Made by a program: the position numbers and the translations under genes. Of a stretch of 64,000 nt of DNA, positions 45,572 through 54,250 are shown piece after piece (positions within the stretch are counted from its first letter, which is position 1; each line of letters opens with the position of its first letter). Location: contig JAUHYD010000008.1 in the NCBI GenBank assembly GCA_030426665.1, forward strand, positions 1 to 64,000, read 5' to 3'. Under the pieces are notes generated by a model. It made no database searches. It worked only from the letters and a program-made list of their open reading frames with translations, and was not told the DNA's origin. The DNA comes from Bacteroidia bacterium (GTDB taxonomy: Bacteria; Bacteroidota; Bacteroidia; Chitinophagales; Chitinophagaceae).

Positions 45572-45585
45572 TACCCGATCTACAA

Positions 45586-45933
45586 TCAAGATTTCTTCAC
45601 GCGCGGTTTCTTAACACTGGCAGCGATCATTTCGTAAGAATTGTCTATCTGCTCCCGCAACATTTTATTTGTTAACTGCCCGTCTGAAAACACAGTATTC
45701 CAGTGCTTCTTGTTCATATGATAACCCGGTGTCACGCTCGAAAACTCCTCCCGCAGAGAAATAGCAGTTTCAGGGTCACATTTCACATTGAAACGTACCG
45801 GATTTGCAGAAAGGCTCATCAACAGAAACATTTTCCCTTTCACCTTAAAAACCAGGGTGTCTTCATTAAACGGGAATCCCTCTTCTACATCCGGTTTCGA
45901 AAGGCAATATTCTCTGATTTCTTCGATATTCAT
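45586..45933 (-). CDS. MmcQ/YjbR family protein
   Basis: A 115-residue protein of the MmcQ/YjbR family, the usual length. Recognisable segments: IEEIREYCLSKPDVEEGFPF, then LVFKVKGKMFLLMSL, VNVKCDP-like FNVKCDPETAISLREEF, and the conserved GYHMNKKHWNTVFSDG. The fold resembles a double-stranded DNA-binding fold and the family is often annotated as DNA-binding, but no function is firmly established. It lies 41 bases after rpoN in the same direction and probably shares its transcript. Confidence 0.92.
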   Translation of the reverse strand: MNIEEIREYCLSKPDVEEGFPFNEDTLVFKVKGKMFLLMSLSANPVRFNVKCDPETAISLREEFSSVTPGYHMNKKHWNTVFSDGQLTNKMLREQIDNSYEMIAASVKKPRVKKS

Positions 45934-45974
45934 TAATATCAGATTAAACAGTCATCAATAGACAGAAAATTCGG

Positions 45975-47462
45975 CTACAGTTCCTTCCTTAGCCGCGCAA
46001 CCGGTATGTTTAGCTGCTCTCTGTATTTAGCTACTGTACGCCTGGCAATTCCATAGCCTTTTTCCAGCAACATTTCAGTGAGGTGTTCGTCTGACAATGG
46101 CTTCCGCTTATTCTCGGCATTTATCAGCTCATGGAGAATCATTTTCACCTCTCTTGTCGATACTTCTTCGCCACTCTCGGTATGCAATGCTTCAGAGAAA
46201 AAATATTTAAGAATATAGGTTCCGTATTCTGTCTGCACGTACTTACTATTTGCTACACGAGAAACGGTAGATATATCGAGGTTAGTCAACTGCGCAATAT
46301 CCTTAAGTATCATCGGGCGCAACATCGACTCATCCCCTGTCTGAAAAAAGCCACTCTGGAAATCCATTATAGCCTGCATAGTATGCAATAGTGTGTGTTG
46401 GCGTTGTTTTATGGCATCAATGAACCACTTGGCAGAATCCAGCTTTTGCTTTATAAACATCACCGTTTCTTTCTGGCGTTTGTTCTTTTTTTCGCTTCTG
46501 TCATATGCCTGCATCATTTCTTTATAGCCTTGAGAAATGCGCAACTCCGGTGCATTCTTAGAATTGAGCGTCAATTCCAGCACGCCATTATTGTTAAAGA
46601 CAAAAAAGTCGGGCAGTATGTAACTCTCTGCCTGGCTCACCACCGCAAAAGCGCCACCTGGTTTGGGGGTTAGTTTAATGATGGTGTTTATTACCTTCTT
46701 AAAGTCTTCATCATTTAAATCCAGATGCTTCTGAATTTTGTCATAGTGCTTTTTTGTAAACTCCTCAAAATAGTCTTCAAGCACTCTGATTGCATCCAAT
46801 ACCGGTTTTGTCTCCGGAATCCTTTTTAACTGTAGCACCAGACACTCCTGCAATGTCCATACACAAATACCCGGCGGGTCAAACTGCTGTATTTGCAATA
46901 TCAATCCCTTTATCTCTTCGGGTGTAGTGCTTATGTTTTGCCCGAACGCCAAATCATCGGCAATGGAGGTTACTTCCCTTCTCAGGTATCCATCATCATC
47001 AAGACTACCGATAATTTGCTCCGCTATCTTTTGCTTTCGTTCGTCAAGTTCCAGCATCCCCAACTGATCCAGCACATACTCATGAAAACTGGTTTCTACG
47101 CGGGCAGGTGTCACCATCTGCTTATCATCGCCCCCGCCACCATAATAGTCATCTGCATGGTCATAGCCTCCGCCATCATCGTCTTCCCTTTTCAAAAAAT
47201 CATCCAGATCAACTTTCTCCGCAGTATCATTGCTTAACTCTACATCGTCAACAGAATCATCGTCGTTTCCGGAGTCGTTTAAATCATAAATATCGTCTGA
47301 GCCAGCACTATCCGCACCCGTTTCCAATGCAGGGTTTTCTTCCAGCTCTTCTTTTATACGCTCTTCCAGGTTTGCAGTAGGAATCTGTAGCAACTTCATC
47401 AATTGAATCTGTTGCGGAGATAGTTTCTGCAATAACTTCTGCTGGTTCGACTGTCTTAACAT
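45975..47462 (-). CDS. rpoN: RNA polymerase sigma-54 factor
   Basis: A 495-residue sigma-54. Region I (1-50) has LSPQQIQLMKLLQIPTANLE, the activator-interacting Leu/Gln-rich segment; region II (about 55-125) is unusually acidic (many Asp, with Gly/Tyr stretches such as DDGGGYDHADDYYGGGGDD); the core-binding domain and helix-turn-helix follow (DIAQLTNLDISTVSRVANSK); the RpoN box near the C-terminus reads ARRTVAKYREQLNIP. It directs polymerase to -24/-12 promoters opened by AAA+ activators. No activator gene is seen in the window. Confidence 0.97.
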   Translation of the reverse strand: MLRQSNQQKLLQKLSPQQIQLMKLLQIPTANLEERIKEELEENPALETGADSAGSDDIYDLNDSGNDDDSVDDVELSNDTAEKVDLDDFLKREDDDGGGYDHADDYYGGGGDDKQMVTPARVETSFHEYVLDQLGMLELDERKQKIAEQIIGSLDDDGYLRREVTSIADDLAFGQNISTTPEEIKGLILQIQQFDPPGICVWTLQECLVLQLKRIPETKPVLDAIRVLEDYFEEFTKKHYDKIQKHLDLNDEDFKKVINTIIKLTPKPGGAFAVVSQAESYILPDFFVFNNNGVLELTLNSKNAPELRISQGYKEMMQAYDRSEKKNKRQKETVMFIKQKLDSAKWFIDAIKQRQHTLLHTMQAIMDFQSGFFQTGDESMLRPMILKDIAQLTNLDISTVSRVANSKYVQTEYGTYILKYFFSEALHTESGEEVSTREVKMILHELINAENKRKPLSDEHLTEMLLEKGYGIARRTVAKYREQLNIPVARLRKEL

Positions 47463-47735
47463 AACTTATTAATTAATAGGGTGTAAGCCAAGAATTCATA
47501 AAAACGACTACAAATTAAATGTACACCCAAAATAAGAACTTTCTTCAAATTAGCCATCTGCAATACTAATCGGGCTACTGATGCACCTCACAAATTTAAA
47601 GTATTATCCAACACTTTACTCCCATTCTTGAAAAGCCGGGCATCATCCTAAAATTAATATTTTGGTTTGTTAAAGAACTTCTTTTCTTAGAACTAATATT
47701 GTATATTGTCGTTGTAAACTAACCCGATTACGGGC

Positions 47736-48947
47736 ATGAGTAAAAAACCATACATATCTCCTTCCTTTTCCTACGTCCCTCTCGAAGAGACGTTGCAAAT
47801 TGCATCGAAAAGAAAAAAGCTCTTCATCGGAATACCGAAAGAATCTGAGTTTCAGGAAAATCGCGTACCGCTAACGCCCGAAGCGGTGTCTGTGTTGGTA
47901 AACGATGGGCACACCGTAGCAGTTGAACACGGGGCAGGTGACGGCTCATTTTATTTCGATAACGATTATAGCGAAGCCGGTGCACGTATTGTTTACGAAA
48001 AAGAAGAATTATACAAGGCGACCACAATAATCAAATCGGCACCAATAACCGAGCGGGAGGTAGCTATGCTGCAAACCAATCAGGTTGTTATTTCCCCGAT
48101 TCACCTTCCGGTGATGAAAAAGGAAATCCTGGACCAAATGCTGGCAAAACGAATCATTGCTATTGCATTTGATTCTATAAAAGACGATGCGGGCACTTAC
48201 CCGATCGTTCGTTCCATGAGTGAGATTGCCGGCAATTATGCCATATTGGTGGCTGCCAGATATCTGGGCAATGCAGACAGCGGAAAAGGTGTTTTACTCG
48301 GTGGCATCTCAGGCGTACCACCGGCAAGAGTACTAATTATCGGCGCAGGAGTAGTTGGAGAATTCGCTGCGCGAGCTGCTTTCGGCCTGGGTGCTTCTGT
48401 CAAAATTTTCGACAACTCGGTTTACAGGCTGATGCGGCTTCAAAACAACATTGGTGTCCGGTGCTTTACTTCCGTTCTTGAGCCTGCAACACTGGCGGAG
48501 GAACTGCGTAATGCGGATGTGGCAATAGGTGCTGTGAAACCTGTAAACGGTATCACACCAATGATAGTGACGGAGCAAATGGTCAGTGACATGAAACCCG
48601 GCTCTGTAATAATTGATGTAAGTATGGATAGAGGTGGCTGCTTCGAAACGTCGCAACTTACCTCTCACGAAAAACCAACATTTAAGAAATACAACGTAAT
48701 ACACTATTGTGTTCCTAATATAGCATCGGCAGTATCTCGTACCGCCTCACGCGCAATCAGCAATGTACTGATGCCTATTATGCAACAAAGCGCCGACACC
48801 GGCGGGATAGAAGGGATTGTTCTCTCTAAAAGCGGCATTAGGCGCGGCGTATATGTCTATAAAGGGTGTGTTACAAATGCGGCAATTGCTCACAGATACG
48901 GGTTCAAGTACACAGACCTCGATTTATTATTGTCGTCACAAAGCTGA
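47736..48947 (+). CDS. ald: alanine dehydrogenase
   Basis: A 403-residue NAD-dependent enzyme that converts L-alanine to pyruvate and ammonia. The N-terminal catalytic domain contains GIPKESEFQENRVPLTPEAV and the catalytic His region SPIHLPVMKKE; the Rossmann segment GAGVVGEFAARAAFGLGASV binds NAD; VIIDVSMDRGGCFETS and HYCVPNIASAVSRTAS are conserved. An N-terminal extension of about 25 residues before the core is typical of the Bacteroidota form. It is preceded by a 270-base gap from the divergent rpoN gene and followed by a small TerB-like gene. Confidence 0.93.
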   Translation: MSKKPYISPSFSYVPLEETLQIASKRKKLFIGIPKESEFQENRVPLTPEAVSVLVNDGHTVAVEHGAGDGSFYFDNDYSEAGARIVYEKEELYKATTIIKSAPITEREVAMLQTNQVVISPIHLPVMKKEILDQMLAKRIIAIAFDSIKDDAGTYPIVRSMSEIAGNYAILVAARYLGNADSGKGVLLGGISGVPPARVLIIGAGVVGEFAARAAFGLGASVKIFDNSVYRLMRLQNNIGVRCFTSVLEPATLAEELRNADVAIGAVKPVNGITPMIVTEQMVSDMKPGSVIIDVSMDRGGCFETSQLTSHEKPTFKKYNVIHYCVPNIASAVSRTASRAISNVLMPIMQQSADTGGIEGIVLSKSGIRRGVYVYKGCVTNAAIAHRYGFKYTDLDLLLSSQS

Positions 48948-48974
48948 TTTATTTTTTCGTTCGTAAATACCACT

Positions 48975-49331
48975 ATGCCAAACAACCGAATGAACAAAAC
49001 TATTGCCGGCTATCACCTCCTGATGATTCTTTCTGCGGTCGACTTCAGAATGAATACCAAGGCGGATATGGTCATACGTCGGTATTTGGTAGAGGAATTT
49101 CCGTTTAATGTAAACATTGACAAACAAATGGAGGCCATTAGCAGGCTCGTTCCGGATGAGTGGGAAGGCCACTTTCGTAAAGCCATGGACGACTTCTTTG
49201 ATGATGCTACCGAAGAAGAACGTAAAAAACTGATAAAGTTCGCTATTCAACTCGCCAAGGCAGACAATGTAATTACCCCTAAAGAGAATTACTATCTGAA
49301 TTTACTGTTTGAGCATTGGGAAGATTTATAA
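48975..49331 (+). CDS. TerB-like helical protein
   Basis: A 118-residue all-helical acidic protein. The C-terminal part (DFFDDATEEERKKLIKFAIQ, then LAKADNVITPKENYYLNLLF) matches the TerB/TerB-like pattern, in which acidic helices bind metal ions. Members occur in tellurite-resistance and other stress systems, but isolated single-domain copies like this one have no assigned role. ATG 48975 is used; ATG at 48990 is an alternative. It lies 27 bases downstream of ald and converges with the FAD oxidoreductase gene. Confidence 0.65.
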   Translation: MPNNRMNKTIAGYHLLMILSAVDFRMNTKADMVIRRYLVEEFPFNVNIDKQMEAISRLVPDEWEGHFRKAMDDFFDDATEEERKKLIKFAIQLAKADNVITPKENYYLNLLFEHWEDL

Positions 49332-49343
49332 ACCGCCCATAAA

Positions 49344-50483
49344 CTACGCCCGCTCTGCGACTAGCTCAGCCAAATCTGCAGCAACATTACTACCCATCGC
49401 CACACCCATACCTCCAAGACGGAAGGCGCCAAATATCCTTTCACTAACGGCCTTAACTATTGGTTGCTTCGTTTCTCCAAACGCCATAACACCCGACCAT
49501 CGCTGTGATATTTTATACCTGCAACCCTGTAGTATAACCTCTCTTAGTTTCTGTTCTAAGTCTGCCTGAATAAGCTCGCTTAGCGACATATCCGTTGTTT
49601 GCTCCCCTCCGAAGTCAAGGTTTCTCCCGCCACCCAGCAGCACTCTGCCATCTATCTCCCGGAAATAATAATACCCTTTATCAAAATGAAAGACCCCTTT
49701 GAACCGAAGTCCTTCAACCGGTTCCGTCACCAATACCTGCCCTCTGCCCGGTACAATATCTTCGTCAGGCAATAAAGCCTTCGTATATGCATTGGTGCAG
49801 ATACTCAGATGCTCGCAGGTCAGTTTCAAATCGTCGCCAATCAGGGCAGATTTCACTAAAACATCAACACCCGACGCACGCTCTTCAAATCGGCTTACGG
49901 CTGCGCCTGTCCTTATTTCCACACCCTTGCTTTGTGCCATACCTATTAACGCGCGCATCATGAAGCCGGTATCTATTGAGCCCTCACACAGGTTCTCAAT
50001 CATGGCCGCAGCATAACTTCCTCCAAAGCCAAATTGCTGCATTGATGTTGAATCGACAGAAAAAGCAGGGCCACCTACGACCGGGCTAAGCAAGTCATTC
50101 AAATAGTCGAGCCGTTCAATGGCATAAAGCTCCTGATTGCCTATCAATTCAAAACTTCCCTCTGCCTTATAGCGTATCGCGTCATCGCCTAACCTTTCTC
50201 TTAACTTTTGCAGACCACTTTTGCGGGCGGCAAACAGCGTTAGCACCTCTGTTTCCGTCATGGTCTCCAGGTCGTCCAGAATTTCTGTTGCACTACCCAT
50301 GCAAGCAAACCCTGCATTCTTTGTGCTGGCACCGGTAGGCAGCAAGCCTCGCTCCAGAACAAGGATGCGCCAATCAGGAAACCTATCCTTCAATTCTACT
50401 GCATGGCTCAGCCCTGTAATGCCGGAACCAATAATAACATGATTGTAATGAGAAAAACTTTGCTGCTCCCAATAACTCAGCAT
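49344..50483 (-). CDS. FAD-dependent oxidoreductase (DAO family)
   Basis: A 379-residue flavoenzyme of the glycine/D-amino-acid oxidase (DAO) family. The dinucleotide-binding motif is at residues about 16-31 (VIIGSGITGLSHAVEL), followed by LVLERGLLPTGASTKNAGFA, where flavin contacts occur; the C-terminal segment ends GVMAFGETKQPIVKAVSERIFG and GGMGVAMGSNVAADLAELV. It would oxidise an amine or amino acid in the cytoplasm; the substrate is unknown. It lies 23 bases after the subtilase gene in the same direction, so the two may be co-transcribed. Confidence 0.88.
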   Translation of the reverse strand: MLSYWEQQSFSHYNHVIIGSGITGLSHAVELKDRFPDWRILVLERGLLPTGASTKNAGFACMGSATEILDDLETMTETEVLTLFAARKSGLQKLRERLGDDAIRYKAEGSFELIGNQELYAIERLDYLNDLLSPVVGGPAFSVDSTSMQQFGFGGSYAAAMIENLCEGSIDTGFMMRALIGMAQSKGVEIRTGAAVSRFEERASGVDVLVKSALIGDDLKLTCEHLSICTNAYTKALLPDEDIVPGRGQVLVTEPVEGLRFKGVFHFDKGYYYFREIDGRVLLGGGRNLDFGGEQTTDMSLSELIQADLEQKLREVILQGCRYKISQRWSGVMAFGETKQPIVKAVSERIFGAFRLGGMGVAMGSNVAADLAELVAERA

Positions 50484-50506
50484 ATGTTACATTTTATGAA
50501 GAAACC

Positions 50507-52174
50507 CTAGTATTTCATTAGCTTCAAGACTTGTTGATGCTCCCCGGAGACTGCTTTAAGAATATACATACCCGATGGCAAATCAGGCACAGTCATCGTT
50601 ATCACAGGGTTATATCCCTTATAAACATATGAGGTCAAATTGGCAACTACCTTACCGGTAATATCTGTAAGGCAGAACACCACGGTCTCTTCTGTATCTG
50701 CCGACACAACCAGTGAAATCTTCTGCCCAACGAACGTATTGGGAGTAGCTACCACCCACCCCTCAGGTGCAAACAAATCGGGATGCTCCGGCACTTCCAA
50801 TAAGCGTTGCCGCGCACAGTTAAAATCGGGTATACCGTAGCCCTGATGTGCCCCCGGCATTTCGTATGAGTCGGCACACATTCTTATAGCCTGTTTTATT
50901 TCGTGAGGCGTTGCAGATGGGTACGACTGCCACAAACAAGCAGCCCAACCCGCAATTTGCGGCGTTGCAAACGATGTGCCATTCTGATTGACGTAAGCAC
51001 CAGACCCCAAGAACAATGCTGCGCCCTGTCCCATTCCACACACATCGGGCTTTATGTGGCCTGCAGCATTCGGACCATAACCACTATTCGCTGCTACAAC
51101 ACCACCATAATCAACAGAGCCAATTGTTAGCGCACTGTCCGCATCACCGGGTGTGAGTATCATATTCCAGCCACCGCCACCCTCATTGCCGGCGGTAGCA
51201 ACAAACAACATGCCTTTTCTTGTAGCCATGTTTGCTGCCTGTGCAGCAACGGTAGTCTTACCGTCAAAATCTGTGGCAAAATCAAAATTTTCTGCCGGGT
51301 TATCGAATGTATTATAACCCAACGAGGTCGTAATAATATCTGCTCCTATACTATCTGCACGTTCTGCTGCAAAAAGCATATTTACCAACTCTATCGGCTG
51401 TTCTGAATTGCCATCTTCGGTAACATACAGCGCGTATGACGCAAGTGGCGCAGCGCCCACATATGTATTGGGTATGTAGCCGGCCATTGTAGAAAGTACC
51501 TTCGCACCGTGCGAATCGAAGCTGAACACAAAATCGGTAGCCAAATTAAAGTTATACTTGTCTACCACCCGGCCGGCATCCCACATACTTGTGAAGCCGG
51601 GATGCGTGTTTGCATCCAGAAACCCTGCGTCTAAAACTGCTATTAACTTGCCGCTACCGGTATAGCCGTCATCATGCAGGTAGTGCCCGTTTACCCGCGC
51701 AGTCTGGTTCCATGTATTGCCATAGTAACTAGCACCTGATGTTTTTTTGGGCATCGGTTCCAGCTCGGCTCCCGTGCGTCCCGGCTTATGCAGGCTGTCG
51801 ATATAAAACGCTGAAAACTCTATGCTTTTTACAAAAGGTTTATCGTCGAGCGTGTGAATTGTTGCTGAGTCCGATAACAGCACCACACAAAAATTGAACC
51901 AACGAGAAGTCCCGTGCAATTTGCCGCCGGTATTTGTGAGCACACTATCTATGTACGCTGCATCTACCGGCAAGTCGGTGCTATCTATCGCGATGCTTTG
52001 GGTTGTTCGTCTATCTACGGCACGGGAAGAAAGGTAAGAAAGCGGAGCAGAGAGCGCGTAAGGAGTGTTGTTTTTATCGGTAAATCGCACGATGTACGCG
52101 TACTGTATTGCCGAAAGGTTTTCGCTCACCAGTAAGGCAGCAATAAAAAATATTACTCCATAGCTTCTGCACAT
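50507..52174 (-). CDS. T9SS-sorted subtilisin-like (S8) serine protease
   Basis: A 555-residue secreted protease. Signal peptide at 1-22 (ending ENLSA); a pro-region (about 23-150); an S8 catalytic domain with the triad Asp182 (AVLDAGF), His222 (DSHGAKVL) and Ser401 (NGTSFATPQIAG) and the oxyanion Asn near ATAGNEGGG; and a type A sorting domain in the last 75 residues (from VVSADTEETVVFCLTD to QQVLKLMKY). It should be exported through type IX secretion, matured by removal of the pro-region, and act on extracellular proteins or peptides. The start lies 9 bases after the upstream lipoprotein gene. Confidence 0.93.
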   Translation of the reverse strand: MCRSYGVIFFIAALLVSENLSAIQYAYIVRFTDKNNTPYALSAPLSYLSSRAVDRRTTQSIAIDSTDLPVDAAYIDSVLTNTGGKLHGTSRWFNFCVVLLSDSATIHTLDDKPFVKSIEFSAFYIDSLHKPGRTGAELEPMPKKTSGASYYGNTWNQTARVNGHYLHDDGYTGSGKLIAVLDAGFLDANTHPGFTSMWDAGRVVDKYNFNLATDFVFSFDSHGAKVLSTMAGYIPNTYVGAAPLASYALYVTEDGNSEQPIELVNMLFAAERADSIGADIITTSLGYNTFDNPAENFDFATDFDGKTTVAAQAANMATRKGMLFVATAGNEGGGGWNMILTPGDADSALTIGSVDYGGVVAANSGYGPNAAGHIKPDVCGMGQGAALFLGSGAYVNQNGTSFATPQIAGWAACLWQSYPSATPHEIKQAIRMCADSYEMPGAHQGYGIPDFNCARQRLLEVPEHPDLFAPEGWVVATPNTFVGQKISLVVSADTEETVVFCLTDITGKVVANLTSYVYKGYNPVITMTVPDLPSGMYILKAVSGEHQQVLKLMKY

Positions 52175-52183
52175 ATCAGTTCA

Positions 52184-52924
52184 TCAATTGTAGTCGATCG
52201 CCTGCATCACTACAGAGTAACCATTCACGCATTGCGAATTGTTCCCTTTGTAGGTCCAGTGTGTCAACTCACGGTATACCAGCCCGACATTATACGCATA
52301 TACCGCTTTCGAAAATGTACGATGAGCATCCACCATAGAGTCTACGCTTGGATAATTGACTGACTCATCGTTTTCTAATACAGTTACGGTATTGTCAAAG
52401 TTGACATAACCCGTGTTATAAGATTTATGGTAGTCTCTGTATTGATAGTTCCAATCTTTAAGAAATGCAAAATCAGCATCGTTTACAGGAGCATTCTCAT
52501 TGCCCTTCCAACTAAAGCCTTCCTCAATCGGGAACATCAGCTTCACAAATTTTACATTGTCCTGCGTCCAGTTAAGGCCTGTCTCTGTCGGATTCAGGAT
52601 AATCACATTTACCGGCTTCCAAATACCACCTTCATAAGGTCTGCTGAATACGTCAAGAATATAAGAAAGTTTATTTTTGAAGTTCTTTCTGTCTGTAAAT
52701 GTATCCGTTACCACATACTTCATCTGCGAGCGGACACGATACTGAGTACAAGTAGCTTCGTTGTAATATATTGAGTCTACAGCAAAGGTAACCGACCGAC
52801 CAAAAGTTAGCGGAAAGTAGTTGCGTGTGGCATCCGTATTATCGTCTGTGTGTTTTTTGCAGGAGATAAAAGAGGCAGTACAAACCACTGCCAACAACAA
52901 AAACGTATAAATCTTCTTTGTCAT
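52184..52924 (-). CDS. hypothetical lipoprotein
   Basis: A 246-residue lipoprotein from ATG 52924 (MTKKIYTFLLLAVVCTASFI then SCKK); the longer frame from 52936 begins with TTG and is less likely. Cys22 follows SFIS and the next residues are KKHTDDN. The mature region is beta-rich with many aromatic residues (for example NYFPLTFGRSVTFAVDSIYY, EEGFSWKGNENAPVNDADFA) and resembles the exported lipoproteins of unknown function common in Chitinophagaceae-type genomes. It heads a run of three minus-strand genes with short gaps: lipoprotein, subtilase, FAD oxidoreductase. Function is unknown. Confidence 0.8.
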   Translation of the reverse strand: MTKKIYTFLLLAVVCTASFISCKKHTDDNTDATRNYFPLTFGRSVTFAVDSIYYNEATCTQYRVRSQMKYVVTDTFTDRKNFKNKLSYILDVFSRPYEGGIWKPVNVIILNPTETGLNWTQDNVKFVKLMFPIEEGFSWKGNENAPVNDADFAFLKDWNYQYRDYHKSYNTGYVNFDNTVTVLENDESVNYPSVDSMVDAHRTFSKAVYAYNVGLVYRELTHWTYKGNNSQCVNGYSVVMQAIDYN

Positions 52925-53094
52925 AAGATTTCGCAAGATAAATATTTCAGGTAAATATAAGGAAAGAAACGGAAATGCCGTGAATATTTAGACGAATTGC
53001 CGTTCCGAAGAAACATAAGTTACAATTAAGCAATCATGCCCACCATATCGAACCGCCCCGCTCAAAAGTAGAGCGCCCTAATCCTCTTTTATTG

Positions 53095-53102
53095 TACATT
53101 TG
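53095..53102 (+). promoter_or_regulatory. -7 element of VOC gene
   Basis: TACATTTG matches TAnnTTTG; no TTG at the usual spacing. Leader of about 10 bases to ATG 53118. Confidence 0.4.
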
Positions 53103-53117
53103 CAATAAATATATACT

Positions 53118-53465
53118 ATGTCGACAATTACTGGTACAAACGTCACCATTATGGTGGCTGACATGGACAGAGCAATTTCCTTCTACGAAAGCATCGGAGT
53201 TAAACTTCAACAGCGTTGGGAAAACCATTACGCCATGATGACAACAGCCGGACTAACTATTGGTATCCACCCATCCGGCAGCGACAATACGTCGTCGGGT
53301 ACTCTTTCCATTGGCTTTATGATCGACTCAATTGATGCAACACAAAAGCTGCTCCAGGACAACAATATTTCATTTAGTAAAGAAGACGATGGCAAGTCAG
53401 GGATATATCTACATTTCAAAGACCCTGACGGCACCATTCTTTACTTTGTGAAACCAATGTGGTAA
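53118..53465 (+). CDS. VOC-superfamily (glyoxalase-like) protein
   Basis: A 115-residue vicinal-oxygen-chelate protein: two beta-alpha-beta-beta-beta modules, TNVTIMVADMDRAISFYESI in the first and LSIGFMIDSIDATQKLLQDN with GIYLHFKDPDGTILYFVKPM in the second. The usual first metal His is replaced by Asn in TNVTIM, while the C-terminal Glu position reads Tyr in TILYFV, so metal binding is doubtful and the protein may be a non-catalytic binder. It is a single-gene unit between a lipoprotein gene and the GLPGLI gene. Confidence 0.85.
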   Translation: MSTITGTNVTIMVADMDRAISFYESIGVKLQQRWENHYAMMTTAGLTIGIHPSGSDNTSSGTLSIGFMIDSIDATQKLLQDNNISFSKEDDGKSGIYLHFKDPDGTILYFVKPMW

Positions 53466-53497
53466 AACATGGGGCAATTGGTTGCCGGTTTGTAGCA

Positions 53498-54238
53498 CTA
53501 TAGTACCGTCCACCAAATATATCTGGCAGCCATCTTATCGCCCCATCTCTTAAAACTACCATAAACACCTTCGTACAACTCCTTCTCTGTTACCTTCTTC
53601 CCCTTTTCCGACATTTCAAAGTCGGTTGGTTTGGGCGGAGTGGAAGTTACCGAAGTCGCAATCCACGTAGTATGCAATCGCGGTATTGCCAGCTCCATTA
53701 TCATTCCCGGCAATCCGCCAAACATTTCAGGACCACCGCTGGCAATAATGTCTTCTGTATAGAATGCAACCACATAAACCGAGTCACAAATAATACCCAC
53801 GGCCTTATGACACTTAAAGTTGGCAATCGTTCGAATCTCATCCTTTTCCTTCCAATCTATTTCGCGGATACTGTCCTGAACAAAAAAAGTCTCTTCAAAA
53901 ACTTTTTTATTTGCTTTTACCGTTCCGGCATGAAAGTCTGTAAGCACCGTATTATCGGTGGCAGGTCCGCTACCGAACATCTTCAACATAGTATTATCCT
54001 CTACAGCCTTGCCGGGTTTATAAATCGAACGGCCGGTATCAAATACCAGATCAAAGTAGGCCAGGGTAAACTTAGGCAGCCTATCCTTCATTTTTGCGAT
54101 CCACGAGTTCGCGTCCAGGTCTTCAAACTGAGCATGCAGGTTTATCTTGCGCTCAAATTCTATTTTACCTGCAATTGTATGCTGCGCAAATACAGACAGC
54201 CCGGTCAGCAATAATGGCAATAATATAAGTCGTTTCAT
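53498..54238 (-). CDS. GLPGLI family exported protein
   Basis: A 246-residue exported protein with signal MKRLILLPLLLTGLSVFAQ. The family motif is present as GGLPGMIMEL near residue 178, with the downstream segment of KVTEKELYEGVYGSFKRW type. GLPGLI proteins are known only from Bacteroidota, usually beside an outer-membrane beta-barrel receptor, and have no proven function. Here the gene starts 12 bases after the receptor gene and is clearly part of the same operon, as its second member. Confidence 0.9.
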   Translation of the reverse strand: MKRLILLPLLLTGLSVFAQHTIAGKIEFERKINLHAQFEDLDANSWIAKMKDRLPKFTLAYFDLVFDTGRSIYKPGKAVEDNTMLKMFGSGPATDNTVLTDFHAGTVKANKKVFEETFFVQDSIREIDWKEKDEIRTIANFKCHKAVGIICDSVYVVAFYTEDIIASGGPEMFGGLPGMIMELAIPRLHTTWIATSVTSTPPKPTDFEMSEKGKKVTEKELYEGVYGSFKRWGDKMAARYIWWTVL

Positions 54239-54250
54239 TTTGTGTTTCGT

